DNA of 21,405 bases from Sphingobium baderi (GTDB lineage Bacteria > Pseudomonadota > Alphaproteobacteria > Sphingomonadales > Sphingomonadaceae): contig NZ_CP013269.1 of NCBI RefSeq assembly GCF_001456115.1, positions 1-21,405 of the forward strand, written 5' to 3'. The notes beneath the pieces were generated by a model. The model was not told the origin of the DNA. It saw only the letters and a list, made by a program, of their open reading frames with translations, and did no database searches. A program made the position numbers and the translations under genes. Shown piece by piece: positions 13,670 through 21,405 of this stretch; within the stretch, counting starts at the first letter, position 1, and each line of letters opens with the position of its first letter.

Positions 13670-15150
13670 CACTCGCCCTCGTAATAGGTGCGGAGACGCG
13701 GCTTGCTCCGTGTCACCTCGGGGGACGTGGCAGGCGTGGGTTTTGGCGTTGAGGCGCGCACCGAGCCGGAACCCAGCGGGCGCAAGATCGCGGGCAGATA
13801 GTCCGCAACGCGGGCCTTCCGCTCTCCGATCTCGCTCCGCAGGCGACGACGATAGGCGATGCGGGCGGCTTGCACGTCCTTGAGAGTGATACTCAGGCCG
13901 GCATGGTCGGGGCTGACGGCCCGGCACAGAAAGACGTTGCGATGGAATATCCGAACCTCGCCTACGTCGCGAGGATCGTAGCGGATCGTCACCGGCTCGC
14001 CGACATAGGCGGCGAGCGTAGGGTTGAAGTATCGCAGCCCCTCGAAACGGATGCCGTCGCGGTGGACGATGCGCGGCTTGGCGACCATGACCAGCAGCGC
14101 GTCCAGTTCCTCCAGCGTTTCCGGCATCCGGGACAGCCAGCCATCGCCGCGCCACGCATCGACGGGCGGTACGCCGATCGCCCTGTGCGGGCGGACGTTA
14201 TAGGTCGCCACGATGTATGTGCCGATCGCAGCGTCCAGTTCGGGAAGCGTCAGGCGCGGGGGCGATACCGGTTTGCCGTTACGAAGATTGCCCGGCAGTT
14301 CCGCCAACAGTTCGGTGTTGATGGTGCGGAACAGCCGCTCGATCTTGCCGCGCCCCTGTGGACGCGCGACGGCAGAGTAGATCAGGCGGATACGCAGATC
14401 GGCCGCAGCCTGTTCGAGATGAAGGCTGGTGAAGTCCGATCCGTGATCGACGTACAGGACGTCGGGAATGCCGCATACCGGCCAGGTCGGATCGGCCTTG
14501 CGCCAAATCGCCTGTCGCAGCGCGAGCGACGTGTTGAGCGCGGAGGGCGCGCCGAGGAAAACCATGTAGCCTGCTATCACGCGCGAGTGATCGTCCAGCA
14601 CCGTCGTCAGCCACGGCCGCACCGGGCGACCGCCGGCATCGAGGATCAGGATATCGAGCTGGGTGTGATCGGCTTGCCAGATCGCATTGGGGTGTTCGGC
14701 GCGGTGCCGATGCACCAACTCGAACTTGTCGCGGAAGGCGGCAGCACCTTCATGTGCCAAGGTCAGCATCGCCGGATCGATCCGCCGCACGATATCGCGC
14801 ACGCTGCCATAGGACGGCATTCGCCATTGCCGTTCGCCGACGATGGCGGCGAGACGGCGATGGATGGTCACGATCGATGGCGGCGGTTTGAGCAGCGCCA
14901 TGCCCTCGATCAGTTCGACTAGTTCTTTCGGGAAGGTACGCTTGCCGGCTTCGGGTCGGGTAGGACGCGCCAGCCCCGCCGGACCATCGGCGCGGTAGCG
15001 GGCGAGCCAGCGGCGAGCGGTGCGGAGCGAGATGCCGGCGTCGGTCGCGGCTTGGTCCAGCGGCACCGCATCATGGAGGTGCCGACGGAGCACAGCCATC
15101 CGTGGCGCGACTTCGGCACTTCCCGATTCCGACTTACGATCATCGGTCAT
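13669..15150 (-). CDS. tniA: TniA-like DDE transposase, Mu/Tn552 type (493 aa)
   Basis: The N-terminal helix-turn-helix (about 30-55, DQAATDAGISLRTARRWLAR) is followed by an integrase-core DDE domain: D161 in WQADHTQLD, D235 in YVDHGSD and E271 in GRGKIERLF. The last two are separated by exactly 35 residues (D,D35E). The C-terminal beta-barrel region matches Mu-type transposases (ITIRYDPRDVGEVRIF-like segment, here VTIRYDPRDVGEVRIFHRNV). Length agrees with p480 of Tn552 and is shorter than TniA of Tn5053 (about 560). It acts on the paired repeats at 12810-12860 and 17319-17369 together with TniB. It looks intact. Confidence 0.95.
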   Translation of the reverse strand: MTDDRKSESGSAEVAPRMAVLRRHLHDAVPLDQAATDAGISLRTARRWLARYRADGPAGLARPTRPEAGKRTFPKELVELIEGMALLKPPPSIVTIHRRLAAIVGERQWRMPSYGSVRDIVRRIDPAMLTLAHEGAAAFRDKFELVHRHRAEHPNAIWQADHTQLDILILDAGGRPVRPWLTTVLDDHSRVIAGYMVFLGAPSALNTSLALRQAIWRKADPTWPVCGIPDVLYVDHGSDFTSLHLEQAAADLRIRLIYSAVARPQGRGKIERLFRTINTELLAELPGNLRNGKPVSPPRLTLPELDAAIGTYIVATYNVRPHRAIGVPPVDAWRGDGWLSRMPETLEELDALLVMVAKPRIVHRDGIRFEGLRYFNPTLAAYVGEPVTIRYDPRDVGEVRIFHRNVFLCRAVSPDHAGLSITLKDVQAARIAYRRRLRSEIGERKARVADYLPAILRPLGSGSVRASTPKPTPATSPEVTRSKPRLRTYYEGE

Positions 15151-15298
15151 GGTGATCTGCCCCGTCCGAAAGAGGATCGTTCAGCGGACGGTCGCCAGCT
15201 GACCTGTCGAGGCACGGGAAACCGCCAAAAGCCGAGTCTCATATAGATGGTACTATATCTTTTGCGTTGAGGGACCCCTTTACGTTACAGATTTCACC
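15151..15298. promoter_or_regulatory. Divergent control region and candidate res site of the Tni element
   Basis: This lies between the divergently read tniA and the resolvase gene. A near-perfect dyad ATATAG-ATGGTA-CTATAT (15241-15258) has the form of a serine-resolvase crossover site. Both genes start with weak ribosome sites. Further subsites are not clear by eye. Confidence 0.5.
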
Positions 15299-15895
15299 AT
15301 GACACACACGCTGATCGGCTACGCCCGATGCTCCACCGACAAACAGGACCTTGCCGCCCAACAGGACGCGCTGGTCAAACTCGGCGTCGCGGCCAATCGC
15401 ATCTACACCGACAAGGGCTTTACCGGGACGAACCGGACCCGCCCCGGTCTGGATCAGGCGCTCGCGGCGGTCCGAAGCGGCGACACGCTGGTGGTGCCCA
15501 AGCTCGACCGTCTTGCGCGGTCGGTGCCCGACGCGCGCGCGATCGGCGACGACCTCGCCATGCGGGGCGTAAAGCTACAGCTCGGGGCCAGTGTCCACGA
15601 TCCGTCCGACCCGATGGGCAAGCTGTTCTTCAACATCCTCGCCACCTTCGCCGAGTTCGAGGCCGACCTGATCCGGATGCGGACCCGCGAAGGCATGGTG
15701 GTCGCACGTTCGAAAGGGAAGCTGCGCGGCAAGAAGCCCAAGCTGTCGGATCGCCAGCAGAAGGAGTTGCGCCGCATGTACGACACCGACGACTATTCGA
15801 TCAGCGATCTCGCCGAGGTGTTCTCGATATCGCGGCCAACCGTGTATCGGACGCTTGGACGCCAATCTTCCGCGCCTGCGGCAAAGCCGGCGTGA
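15299..15895 (+). CDS. Serine resolvase of the Tni element (TniR/BinL-like, 198 aa)
   Basis: Catalytic S12 lies in GYARCSTDKQD. The arginine motif KLDRLARS and FFNILATFAEFEADLIRMRT (E helix) follow, then a C-terminal helix-turn-helix (YSISDLAEVFSISRPTVYRT). It would resolve the cointegrates left by TniA/TniB at the dyad in front of it. It is clearly different from TnpR2 and TnpR1, so it belongs to the Tni element and is not a copy of them. It is divergent from tniA, and the peptidase gene follows 65 bp later on the same strand. Confidence 0.94.
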   Translation: MTHTLIGYARCSTDKQDLAAQQDALVKLGVAANRIYTDKGFTGTNRTRPGLDQALAAVRSGDTLVVPKLDRLARSVPDARAIGDDLAMRGVKLQLGASVHDPSDPMGKLFFNILATFAEFEADLIRMRTREGMVVARSKGKLRGKKPKLSDRQQKELRRMYDTDDYSISDLAEVFSISRPTVYRTLGRQSSAPAAKPA

Positions 15896-15960
15896 TCCTA
15901 CCACGACCGCGCCTAGGTGTTGGCCCCATCGATAGAAGCTATGAGTATAAAGGGGCATCA

Positions 15961-17310
15961 GTGATCCGCAGAATGTTGGCGTCACCGTTAGCCGGGACGG
16001 CTCTGGGGTTGCTGTGCAGCCCTGCGTTCGCCGCCAACAGGCCTGGGGATGGATTCGAGGTAGCGAGCTACAGGCTCGCGCTTACCCCGGACATCGAGAA
16101 CAGGACCGTCGCGGGACGTGAGAAGATCACGCTACGCGCGACGGTGGATGGCGTCCGGCGGCTGAATTTCTCCGCCAACACTCTCGGCATCGACAGTGCA
16201 ACCCTCGATGGCGTGGCGCTCGCTCATACTGTGGAAGGCGATGTGCTCGGCTTCGATCTGCCCCGGCCGCTCCGGCGTGGACGCACGGTCAAGCTGGAGT
16301 TGTCCTATCATGGCCGCCCTGCACGTGGGTTCGCCGGCTCGGCGACGACGCTCTACACCAGCTATTTTGCCTGCGACTGGATGGTGTGTTCCCAGAACAA
16401 GTTCGGCGAGAAAGCGGCCTTCTCGCTCGATCTGCGTGTTCCGGCCGGGATGACCAGCCTGTCAGTCGGCAACATGATCGTGCGGCGACCGGGAGCGGAC
16501 GGCAGCGAGATCCATACCTGGAAAGCGCCTCGGCCCTACTCGGCCTATCTTTACGGCTTTGCGGTGGGTCGACTCACGCGGGTCAGCGAACGGGTCGGAT
16601 CAAAAAGGCTCACCTATCTGAGCAACACTGCCGACGCGGGCGAGCTGAAACGACGCTTGGCAGGGACAAAGGATATGGTCGCCTTTCTCTCCGCCAAGGC
16701 GGGCATGCCGCTTCCGGTTGCCGACTACAGCCAGCTTCTGGTCGAAGGCGATGAGGCGCAGGAGGCGGCGACATACTCCGTCCTCGGCAGCGATGCGCTG
16801 CCGAGGCAGCCAGATGATCCGTCGCAGGATTGGGCCATCGTACACGAACTTACCCATCAATGGTGGGGCAACCTGATCACATGCGAAACCCTCAAGGACT
16901 TCTGGCTGAACGAGGGCATCACGACATTCATGACGGCCGCATGGAAGCAGCATCGCTACGGTCGCGCCGCGTATGAAGCCGAACTCAATGAAGCCAGAAG
17001 CCGGTTTGAAAAGGCGCGAGCGATGGGTTTTGACAAGCCGCTGGCTTGGAACGGCACCTACCCGACATTGGGCGTCCGACGCGCGATCCAATACAGCAAG
17101 GGCGCGCTGTTCATGGCGCAGCTCCGGGTCACGCTCGGCGATGCCGCGTTCTGGTCTGGCCTGCGCCGCTACACCCGTGACCATGCGGGCGGCACGGTCA
17201 CCAGCATAGACCTAAAGCGGGCGATGGAGGAAGCGAGCGGCCGGGACTTGCGTCCGCTGTTCGCCGAATGGGTGTTCGGCGAGGGCCTTTCGGAAGGGCA
17301 GTCGCAATAG
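15961..17310 (+). CDS. Secreted M1-family metallo-aminopeptidase (449 aa)
   Basis: The zinc site is HELTHQWWGN (H295, E296, H299) with E318 in LNEGITTF, i.e. HExxH-x18-E as in M1 (gluzincin) peptidases. Y378 (IQYSKGA) fits the transition-state tyrosine. The exopeptidase GAMEN loop is replaced by a degenerate stretch near EGDEAQEAATYS, so specificity may differ. Residues 1-24 (basic IRR, hydrophobic core, SPAFA before AN) form a signal peptide, so it acts in the periplasm or outside. The start is GTG 15961 after AAAGGGG; ATG 15973 has no ribosome site. It lacks the long C-terminal domain of large M1 enzymes but is complete for the short type. Its stop is 8 bp before the inner right-end repeat, so it is true cargo of the Tni element. 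Confidence 0.88.
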   Translation: MIRRMLASPLAGTALGLLCSPAFAANRPGDGFEVASYRLALTPDIENRTVAGREKITLRATVDGVRRLNFSANTLGIDSATLDGVALAHTVEGDVLGFDLPRPLRRGRTVKLELSYHGRPARGFAGSATTLYTSYFACDWMVCSQNKFGEKAAFSLDLRVPAGMTSLSVGNMIVRRPGADGSEIHTWKAPRPYSAYLYGFAVGRLTRVSERVGSKRLTYLSNTADAGELKRRLAGTKDMVAFLSAKAGMPLPVADYSQLLVEGDEAQEAATYSVLGSDALPRQPDDPSQDWAIVHELTHQWWGNLITCETLKDFWLNEGITTFMTAAWKQHRYGRAAYEAELNEARSRFEKARAMGFDKPLAWNGTYPTLGVRRAIQYSKGALFMAQLRVTLGDAAFWSGLRRYTRDHAGGTVTSIDLKRAMEEASGRDLRPLFAEWVFGEGLSEGQSQ

Positions 17311-17318
17311 CTTGGCCG

Positions 17319-17369
17319 TGATGACATTTACCGCTGACAGAACCATGCCAATTAGCTCTGACATCCACA
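17319..17369 (-). repeat. Right end of the Tni element with two 21-bp repeats
   Basis: Read on the minus strand from 17369: tip TGTGGA, then TGTCAGAGCTAATTGGCATG (from 17363) and TGTCAGCGGTAAATGTCATC (from 17339), again 24 bp apart. This mirrors the left end closely. Confidence 0.82.
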
Positions 17370-17377
17370 ACCGATCG
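17370..17377 (+). repeat. 8-bp direct repeat ACCGATCG flanking the Tni element (right)
   Basis: It abuts the ACA terminus and equals 12802-12809. Four further bases (one before, three after) also agree with the left flank and end, making the exact cut ambiguous by eye. Confidence 0.65.
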
Positions 17378-17520
17378 TGTCCGTTTTCCCATCATTATGG
17401 CCCAGTCGGCCCGAAGCTGCGATTTTGGTCATCTTGGAGAACACGTCGGGAACGGGCTGGTTGTTGTTGACGATCGCCCATGCGAGGAACGACGTTCCGC
17501 TCCGATAAGGGAGCGGCGTT
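17378..17520. promoter_or_regulatory. Displaced tnpR2/tnpA2 control region with the shared 32-bp segment
   Basis: Before the Tni insertion this joined directly to the tnpR2 start, so it is the original divergent promoter/res region. Positions 17397-17428 are the inverted exact copy of 68-99, and weaker similarity extends some 15 bp on the tnpA2 side. GGGAG lies at a proper distance before ATG 17521. Confidence 0.55.
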
Positions 17521-20430
17521 ATGAGCCTTGGCGTTTCGAGTGGGGATCTGATCGGCTCCTGGAGCCTGAGTTTTTCGGACATCGCGTTCGTGACCGGCAA
17601 AGCGGAGACGGCACGACTGGGATTGGCGGTTCAGCTTAGATTTTTCGCCGGGCATGGCTTCTTTGTGCCGGATCATGCGTCGATACCCTCCGACGGTGTC
17701 TTGTATCTGGCGGAGCAACTTGGTCTCGATGCCAAATCCGTGAACCACTATGATTTTTCCGGGCGCACCGCCCGCCGGCATTGCGCGGAGATTTTGCGGC
17801 ATCTCGGGTTCCGCCGTATGACGCAGACGGATCGCAGGGCGTTGTCGAGGTGGATTTCCGACGATCTTTGTGCGGGCGGGCAGCCGATCAATGCCATGCT
17901 CGAGCATGTTTTCCTGTGGTGCCGCGACCGCCGTATCTATGGGCCGTCGCGCAAGGAGCTGGAACGCCTCGTCCGTTCGCAACGACACCTCTATCTGGAG
18001 GCCCTGTTGGCCCGAGTCCGCGATCGGCTTGCGCCGGATGCGGTCGCCTTGCTGGAAGCCTCGCTCGCCGATCCCGATGGCCCGACCGGCTTCAACACGA
18101 TGAAGGGGGATGCAGGTCAGGCGACGCTCGAAAACATTCTTGGCGTGACCGCCAAACTCGCCTTTATCCAACGGCTTGCTCTTCCCCGAGATTTCCTATC
18201 GGTCACGGGCAAGGCATGGGTCGATCAGATCGTTCGCCGGGTTGCCGGCGAGAAAGCCTCGGAGATGCGCCGGCATGTACCGGCGCGCCAGCTCGGGCTC
18301 TATGCCGTTTATCTGATGGCGCGGGAAGCTCAGCTTACGGATGCGATGGTCGACCTGCTGATCGAGACGGTCCATAAGATCGGATCGCGCTCGAAACGCA
18401 AGGTGGTGGGCGATATCGCGAAAGACATCGAGCGGGTCTATGGCAAGGAGCGACTCCTGGTCGAGATTGCCAGCGCTTCGATCGACGATCCATCCGGGCG
18501 CATCTGCGATGTCATTTTCCCAATCGCCGGCAAGGACAAACTGGCGGCGATCATCAAGGAAAGCCAGGCAAAGGGCGCCTTGGATCGGCGGATCTACAAG
18601 GTGATGCGGAGGTCATGGGCCAATCATTATCGCCGTATGCTGCCAAGCCTGCTTTCGGCACTGGAGTTCCGGTCGAACAACGCCGTGTGGCGTCCGGTGC
18701 TGGCGGCCCTGGACTGGATCAGAAGCAAAGTGGATGATGGATGCCGCTACGTGCCGCCGCACGCAGTGCCGGTCGACGAGGTCATTCCGGCGAGATGGCG
18801 CAGTTCCGTCATTGATGAAGAGGGGCGCGTAAACCGGATCAGTTATGAGCTTTGTGTCCTCGCGCAACTGCGCGATCGCATCCGTTCTAAGGAAATCTGG
18901 GTTGTCGGGGCGGACCGATACCGCAATCCCGATGACGATCTTCCCAAGGACTTCGATGCGCGGCGAGAAGCATATTACACAGGATTGAACCTGACGGCGG
19001 ATGCGCGTGCATTTTCAAGCGCCATCCGGGAAGAGCTTGCTCAGGAACTGTTGCTCCTCAATGCCAATATTCCCCGGAACGACAAGGTTCGGCTGCTGTG
19101 GCGCGGCGAGAACCGTATATCTCTCACCCCGTTCAAACCCTTGCCCGAACCCAGGGGTCTCGCCTCGATCAAGACCGAGATCGGCCAACGCTGGCCGATG
19201 ACCGGGCTGCTCGACGTACTGAAGGAGGCTGCCCTTGATACGGGACTTCTCGAAGCGTTCGAAACATCGGCCTCGCGTGTTGCACTGCCGAAAACCGCGC
19301 TGGATCAACGTCTCCTGCTATGCCTCTACGGCCTGGGAACGAATGCCGGGCTCAAGCGGATCGCCGGCGCCACCCCCGATGTCAGCTATGAAGAGCTGCT
19401 GCATGTCCATCGCCGCTTCGTTCATGCCGCGGCGCTCAAGGAGGCGTGTGCCAGGGTTGCGAATGCGACCCTGGCAATCCGCAATGCTGCAGTCTGGGGG
19501 GACGCCGGCACGGCCTGTGCGTCAGATTCCACAAAGTTCGGAGCCTGGGATCGCAACCTGATGACGGAATGGCATGCGCGTTATGGTGGACGGGGCGTCA
19601 TGATCTACTGGCATGTCGAACGACGCGCGACATGCGTCTATTCCCAGCTCAAGCGCTGCTCTTCCTCCGAGGTCGCCTCCATGATCGAGGGCGTGCTGCG
19701 CCATTGCACCGACATGGAAATCCAGCGACAATATGTTGATAGTCATGGCCAAAGCGCGGTTGGCTTTGCATTTTGCCGGCTTCTCGGATTTGAGCTTGCA
19801 CCCCGCCTGAAAGCGATCGCTCGCCAGAAGCTGGCTCTTCCCGATGTCGGCATGCGAACGCGGCTTCCCCACTTGCAGCCGATCCTCTCCAGTCCGATCA
19901 ACTGGGATGAGATCGAGCAGCAATATGACGAGATGGTCAAATATGCAGCCGCGATGCAGACAAAAACCGCCGACCCGGAGGCGATCCTGCGCCGGTTTAG
20001 CCGCTCCGAGGTGATGCACCCGACCTACAAGGCGTTGAGTGAGCTGGGCCGCGCGGTCAAGACGATCTTCCTGTGCCGGTATCTGCGCGAGGAGTCCTTC
20101 CGCCGCGAAATTCATGAAGGCCTGAATGTCGTTGAAAACTGGAACAGTGCCAATGGGTTCGTTTTCTTCGGCAAGGGCGGCGAGATCGCCACTAACCGCA
20201 TCGATGAGCAGCAGCTCTCGGTCCTGGCGCTACATTTGCTGCAAGCGTCGCTTGTCTATGTGAACACCCGAATGCTTCAGAGCGTGCTGGTGGAACCGAA
20301 ATGGACGGGCCGGATGACGCCGGATGATTATCGCGGCCTCACACCGCTGATTTACAGCCACGTCAATCCTTATGGCCGCTTCGACCTCGATCTGAATAGC
20401 CGGATCGATTTTGGGCGGCTTGCTGCCTGA
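17521..20430 (+). CDS. tnpA: Tn3-family transposase TnpA2 (969 aa)
   Basis: This is a second full-length Tn3-family transposase. The catalytic residues are D669 (CASDSTKFG), D740 (YVDSHGQS) and E872 (NVVENWNS), followed by [15 protein letters not shown] and NTRMLQSV in the C-terminal block. The N-terminus ([20 protein letters not shown]) is of a different subgroup from TnpA1. It was originally divergent from tnpR2 with a shared control region, as in Tn3 itself. No GGGG...TAAG-type repeat is recognisable in the 140 bp after its stop, so its own right end seems lost, and it may be unable to move by itself. The coding frame is undamaged. Confidence 0.95.
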   Translation: MSLGVSSGDLIGSWSLSFSDIAFVTGKAETARLGLAVQLRFFAGHGFFVPDHASIPSDGVLYLAEQLGLDAKSVNHYDFSGRTARRHCAEILRHLGFRRMTQTDRRALSRWISDDLCAGGQPINAMLEHVFLWCRDRRIYGPSRKELERLVRSQRHLYLEALLARVRDRLAPDAVALLEASLADPDGPTGFNTMKGDAGQATLENILGVTAKLAFIQRLALPRDFLSVTGKAWVDQIVRRVAGEKASEMRRHVPARQLGLYAVYLMAREAQLTDAMVDLLIETVHKIGSRSKRKVVGDIAKDIERVYGKERLLVEIASASIDDPSGRICDVIFPIAGKDKLAAIIKESQAKGALDRRIYKVMRRSWANHYRRMLPSLLSALEFRSNNAVWRPVLAALDWIRSKVDDGCRYVPPHAVPVDEVIPARWRSSVIDEEGRVNRISYELCVLAQLRDRIRSKEIWVVGADRYRNPDDDLPKDFDARREAYYTGLNLTADARAFSSAIREELAQELLLLNANIPRNDKVRLLWRGENRISLTPFKPLPEPRGLASIKTEIGQRWPMTGLLDVLKEAALDTGLLEAFETSASRVALPKTALDQRLLLCLYGLGTNAGLKRIAGATPDVSYEELLHVHRRFVHAAALKEACARVANATLAIRNAAVWGDAGTACASDSTKFGAWDRNLMTEWHARYGGRGVMIYWHVERRATCVYSQLKRCSSSEVASMIEGVLRHCTDMEIQRQYVDSHGQSAVGFAFCRLLGFELAPRLKAIARQKLALPDVGMRTRLPHLQPILSSPINWDEIEQQYDEMVKYAAAMQTKTADPEAILRRFSRSEVMHPTYKALSELGRAVKTIFLCRYLREESFRREIHEGLNVVENWNSANGFVFFGKGGEIATNRIDEQQLSVLALHLLQASLVYVNTRMLQSVLVEPKWTGRMTPDDYRGLTPLIYSHVNPYGRFDLDLNSRIDFGRLAA

Positions 20431-20572
20431 CCGGGGCCTTTCCGCTCGCACCATTTGGGTGCACCCGAACGTGACGATCGGAAGTGACATATACGACATG
20501 TCACAAAAGGGTGGTTCCGTCACCAATGTTACTGTACGAGGGCAAAGCCACCCTAATGTGACGGATTTGCCC
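20431..20572. promoter_or_regulatory. Candidate res site and promoter region of tnpR1
   Basis: A dyad GTGACAT-ATACGAC-ATGTCAC (20484-20504) has the size and form of a resolvase subsite. TCCGTCAC (20516-20523) and GTGACGGA (20558-20565) form a second, wider pair of arms. A 10-bp palindrome GGGTGCACCC lies at 20457-20466. The GTGAC/GTCAC words repeat several times, fitting three resolvase subsites in front of the gene. Confidence 0.62.
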
Positions 20573-21405
20573 ATGACCCGCGTCGGCTACGCCCGCGTCA
20601 GCACCATCGACCAGGATCTCGACATCCAGGTTGCCCGGTTGAAGGCAGCGGGCTGTGAAATCCTCCGCTCCGAAACAGGCTCGGGCGCATCGCGCACTGG
20701 ACGCACGGAGCTTGAGACGATCATGCAGTTCCTGCGCGCCGATGACGAACTCGTCGTCCTGCGTCTCGATCGGCTCGGTCGCTCCACACGCGATGTTCTC
20801 AATCTGGTTCATGAACTCGACCAGAAGGGAGCCTCATTGCGGGTGCTTGAGCCGGAGGTGACGACGGCCGGAAGCATGGGGCGGATGGTGATCACCATTC
20901 TGGGCATGGTCGCGGACATGGAACTGACGTTCATCAAGGACCGGCAGCGCGCCGGGATCGAGGCGGCGCGCGCCGAAGGCGTCTACAAAGGCCGGAAGAA
21001 AAACATCGATGACGATGAAATCCGACGCCGGATCACCGCCGGCGCGAGCAAGGCCAGCGTCGCGCGCGACCTCAAGATCTCAAGAATGACCGTCTATCGG
21101 GCGCTTGACGTCATTCCTTCAAGGATCGGGCTGCCGGAAAAGCCGCCTTCTGTCACCATCGCCCTGCATCTGACCATCGAGAACTTCAACAAGCATGGTC
21201 GTGGCAGAAAGCCCGCTCGCGAGCGCATTGAGGCGATGCTGGAGCGGGATTACCAGATGCAAAAGACCGGGAACTGCGATTACACGCTGACCGTCGCCTA
21301 TGATCAGGGTGCCGATGGCGTCAGCCTCGATGATGAGATCGCATCTCTCCAGACAGAGATGTTCAACATCGCAGAGAGCTACAGGTGCTCGATCGAGACC
21401 GATGT
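20573..21405 (+). CDS. tnpR: Serine recombinase TnpR1 with C-terminal extension (288 aa in total; continues at 1-34)
   Basis: The resolvase domain has catalytic S10 in GYARVSTIDQ, the motif RLDRLGRSTRD, TILGMVADMELTFIKDRQRA in the E helix and a helix-turn-helix (KASVARDLKISRMTVYRALD) ending near residue 182. A further hundred or so residues follow (ENFNKHGRGRKPARERIEAM and beyond) that ordinary Tn3 resolvases lack. The frame is open to the last base of the window and closes at 32-34 across the circle junction. The gene precedes tnpA1 in the same direction with 172 bp between, forming a tnpR-tnpA unit. It should resolve cointegrates at the dyads just upstream. Confidence 0.92.
   Translation, partial: MTRVGYARVSTIDQDLDIQVARLKAAGCEILRSETGSGASRTGRTELETIMQFLRADDELVVLRLDRLGRSTRDVLNLVHELDQKGASLRVLEPEVTTAGSMGRMVITILGMVADMELTFIKDRQRAGIEAARAEGVYKGRKKNIDDDEIRRRITAGASKASVARDLKISRMTVYRALDVIPSRIGLPEKPPSVTIALHLTIENFNKHGRGRKPARERIEAMLERDYQMQKTGNCDYTLTVAYDQGADGVSLDDEIASLQTEMFNIAESYRCSIETD

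Larger units (their letters stand above)
12810..17369. mobile_element. 4.56-kb TniA/TniB transposon (Tn552/Tn5053-like) with M1 peptidase cargo, inserted between tnpR2 and tnpA2
   Basis: The ends are TGT...ACA inverted repeats: about 40 of the outermost 50 bp agree between 12810 and 17369. Inside are tniB, tniA, a resolvase and an aminopeptidase gene. Two transposition genes of 493 and 273 aa without tniQ match the make-up and sizes of Tn552 (480 and 271 aa) rather than Tn5053 (tniABQR). Insertion just upstream of a Tn3 resolvase gene fits the known res-site targeting of this group. Confidence 0.88.
11360..21405. mobile_element. Left-hand part of the 13.3-kb Tn3-family composite transposon
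   Basis: This runs from the left terminal repeat to the window end and continues at 1-3221. It holds SDR - tnpR2, a nested TniA/TniB element (12810-17369), tnpA2 and tnpR1. The presence of two transposase/resolvase modules within one pair of matching ends is unusual and indicates fusion of two Tn3-type elements before the unit moved into the plasmid MFS gene. Confidence 0.88.

Noticed and set aside
12848..14155. 435-aa version of TniB starting at 14155
   Set aside because: The extra N-terminus is the shadow frame of tniA. The TGATG junction at 13669 and the usual TniB length support 273 aa.
15328..17310. 660-aa single open frame joining the resolvase region to the M1 peptidase
   Set aside because: The first 200 codons are the wrong frame of the resolvase gene. 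The peptidase has its own GTG start, ribosome site and signal peptide at 15961.

Overview
This window reads as one complete, circularly permuted plasmid of 21,405 bp. Two independent joins show it. First, a serine recombinase gene (tnpR) that starts at 20573 runs in frame off the right end and ends at a stop codon at 32-34 on the left end. Second, an MFS transporter gene is broken at 11359, and its missing C-terminus lies in the matching frame at 3227-3371, with the same 5-bp sequence TATGT at both break points. The GC-rich DNA, RPA-type RepA, small ParA plus ribbon-helix-helix pair, IS6100 and Tn3/Tni mobile genes suggest an alphaproteobacterial host, most likely a sphingomonad. The host assignment is inference.

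Backbone (3222-11359, about 8.1 kb). Order: MFS 3' end; a hairpin-rich stretch; an iteron origin with a DnaA box; then, on the minus strand, the overlapping operon parA - RHH partition partner - repA and an upstream SprT-like metalloprotease gene. A plus-strand operon follows (AbrB-type antitoxin, PIN toxin, histidine phosphatase), then a small exported-looking ORF, a truncated GNAT acetyltransferase, a full 880-bp IS6100, and the MFS 5' part. An octamer near TCGCTTAG recurs in tandem at three places around parA and looks like the operator or centromere of the partition system. No relaxase or conjugation gene is visible.

Transposon (11360 to 21405, continuing 1 to 3221; 13,267 bp). Matching 38-bp Tn3-type inverted repeats (37/38) with a TATGT target duplication bound the unit. 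It holds two Tn3-family modules: SDR oxidoreductase - tnpR2 - tnpA2 (969 aa, with no recognisable terminal repeat of its own) and tnpR1 - tnpA1 (985 aa, beside the right repeat). A 4.56-kb TniA/TniB element lies between tnpR2 and tnpA2. It has no tniQ, its own resolvase, about 50-bp ends with paired 21-bp repeats, and it carries a secreted M1-family aminopeptidase as cargo. Its position beside a resolvase gene fits the known preference of Tn552/Tn5053-type elements for res sites.

The plasmid is thus a replication and stability core (rep, par, toxin-antitoxin) loaded with nested mobile DNA. I see no wholly new defence or metabolic system. The least ordinary items are the Tni element with a peptidase cargo, the two-module Tn3 composite, the octamer arrays that run into the parA coding sequence, and the repeated hairpin clusters beside the origin.
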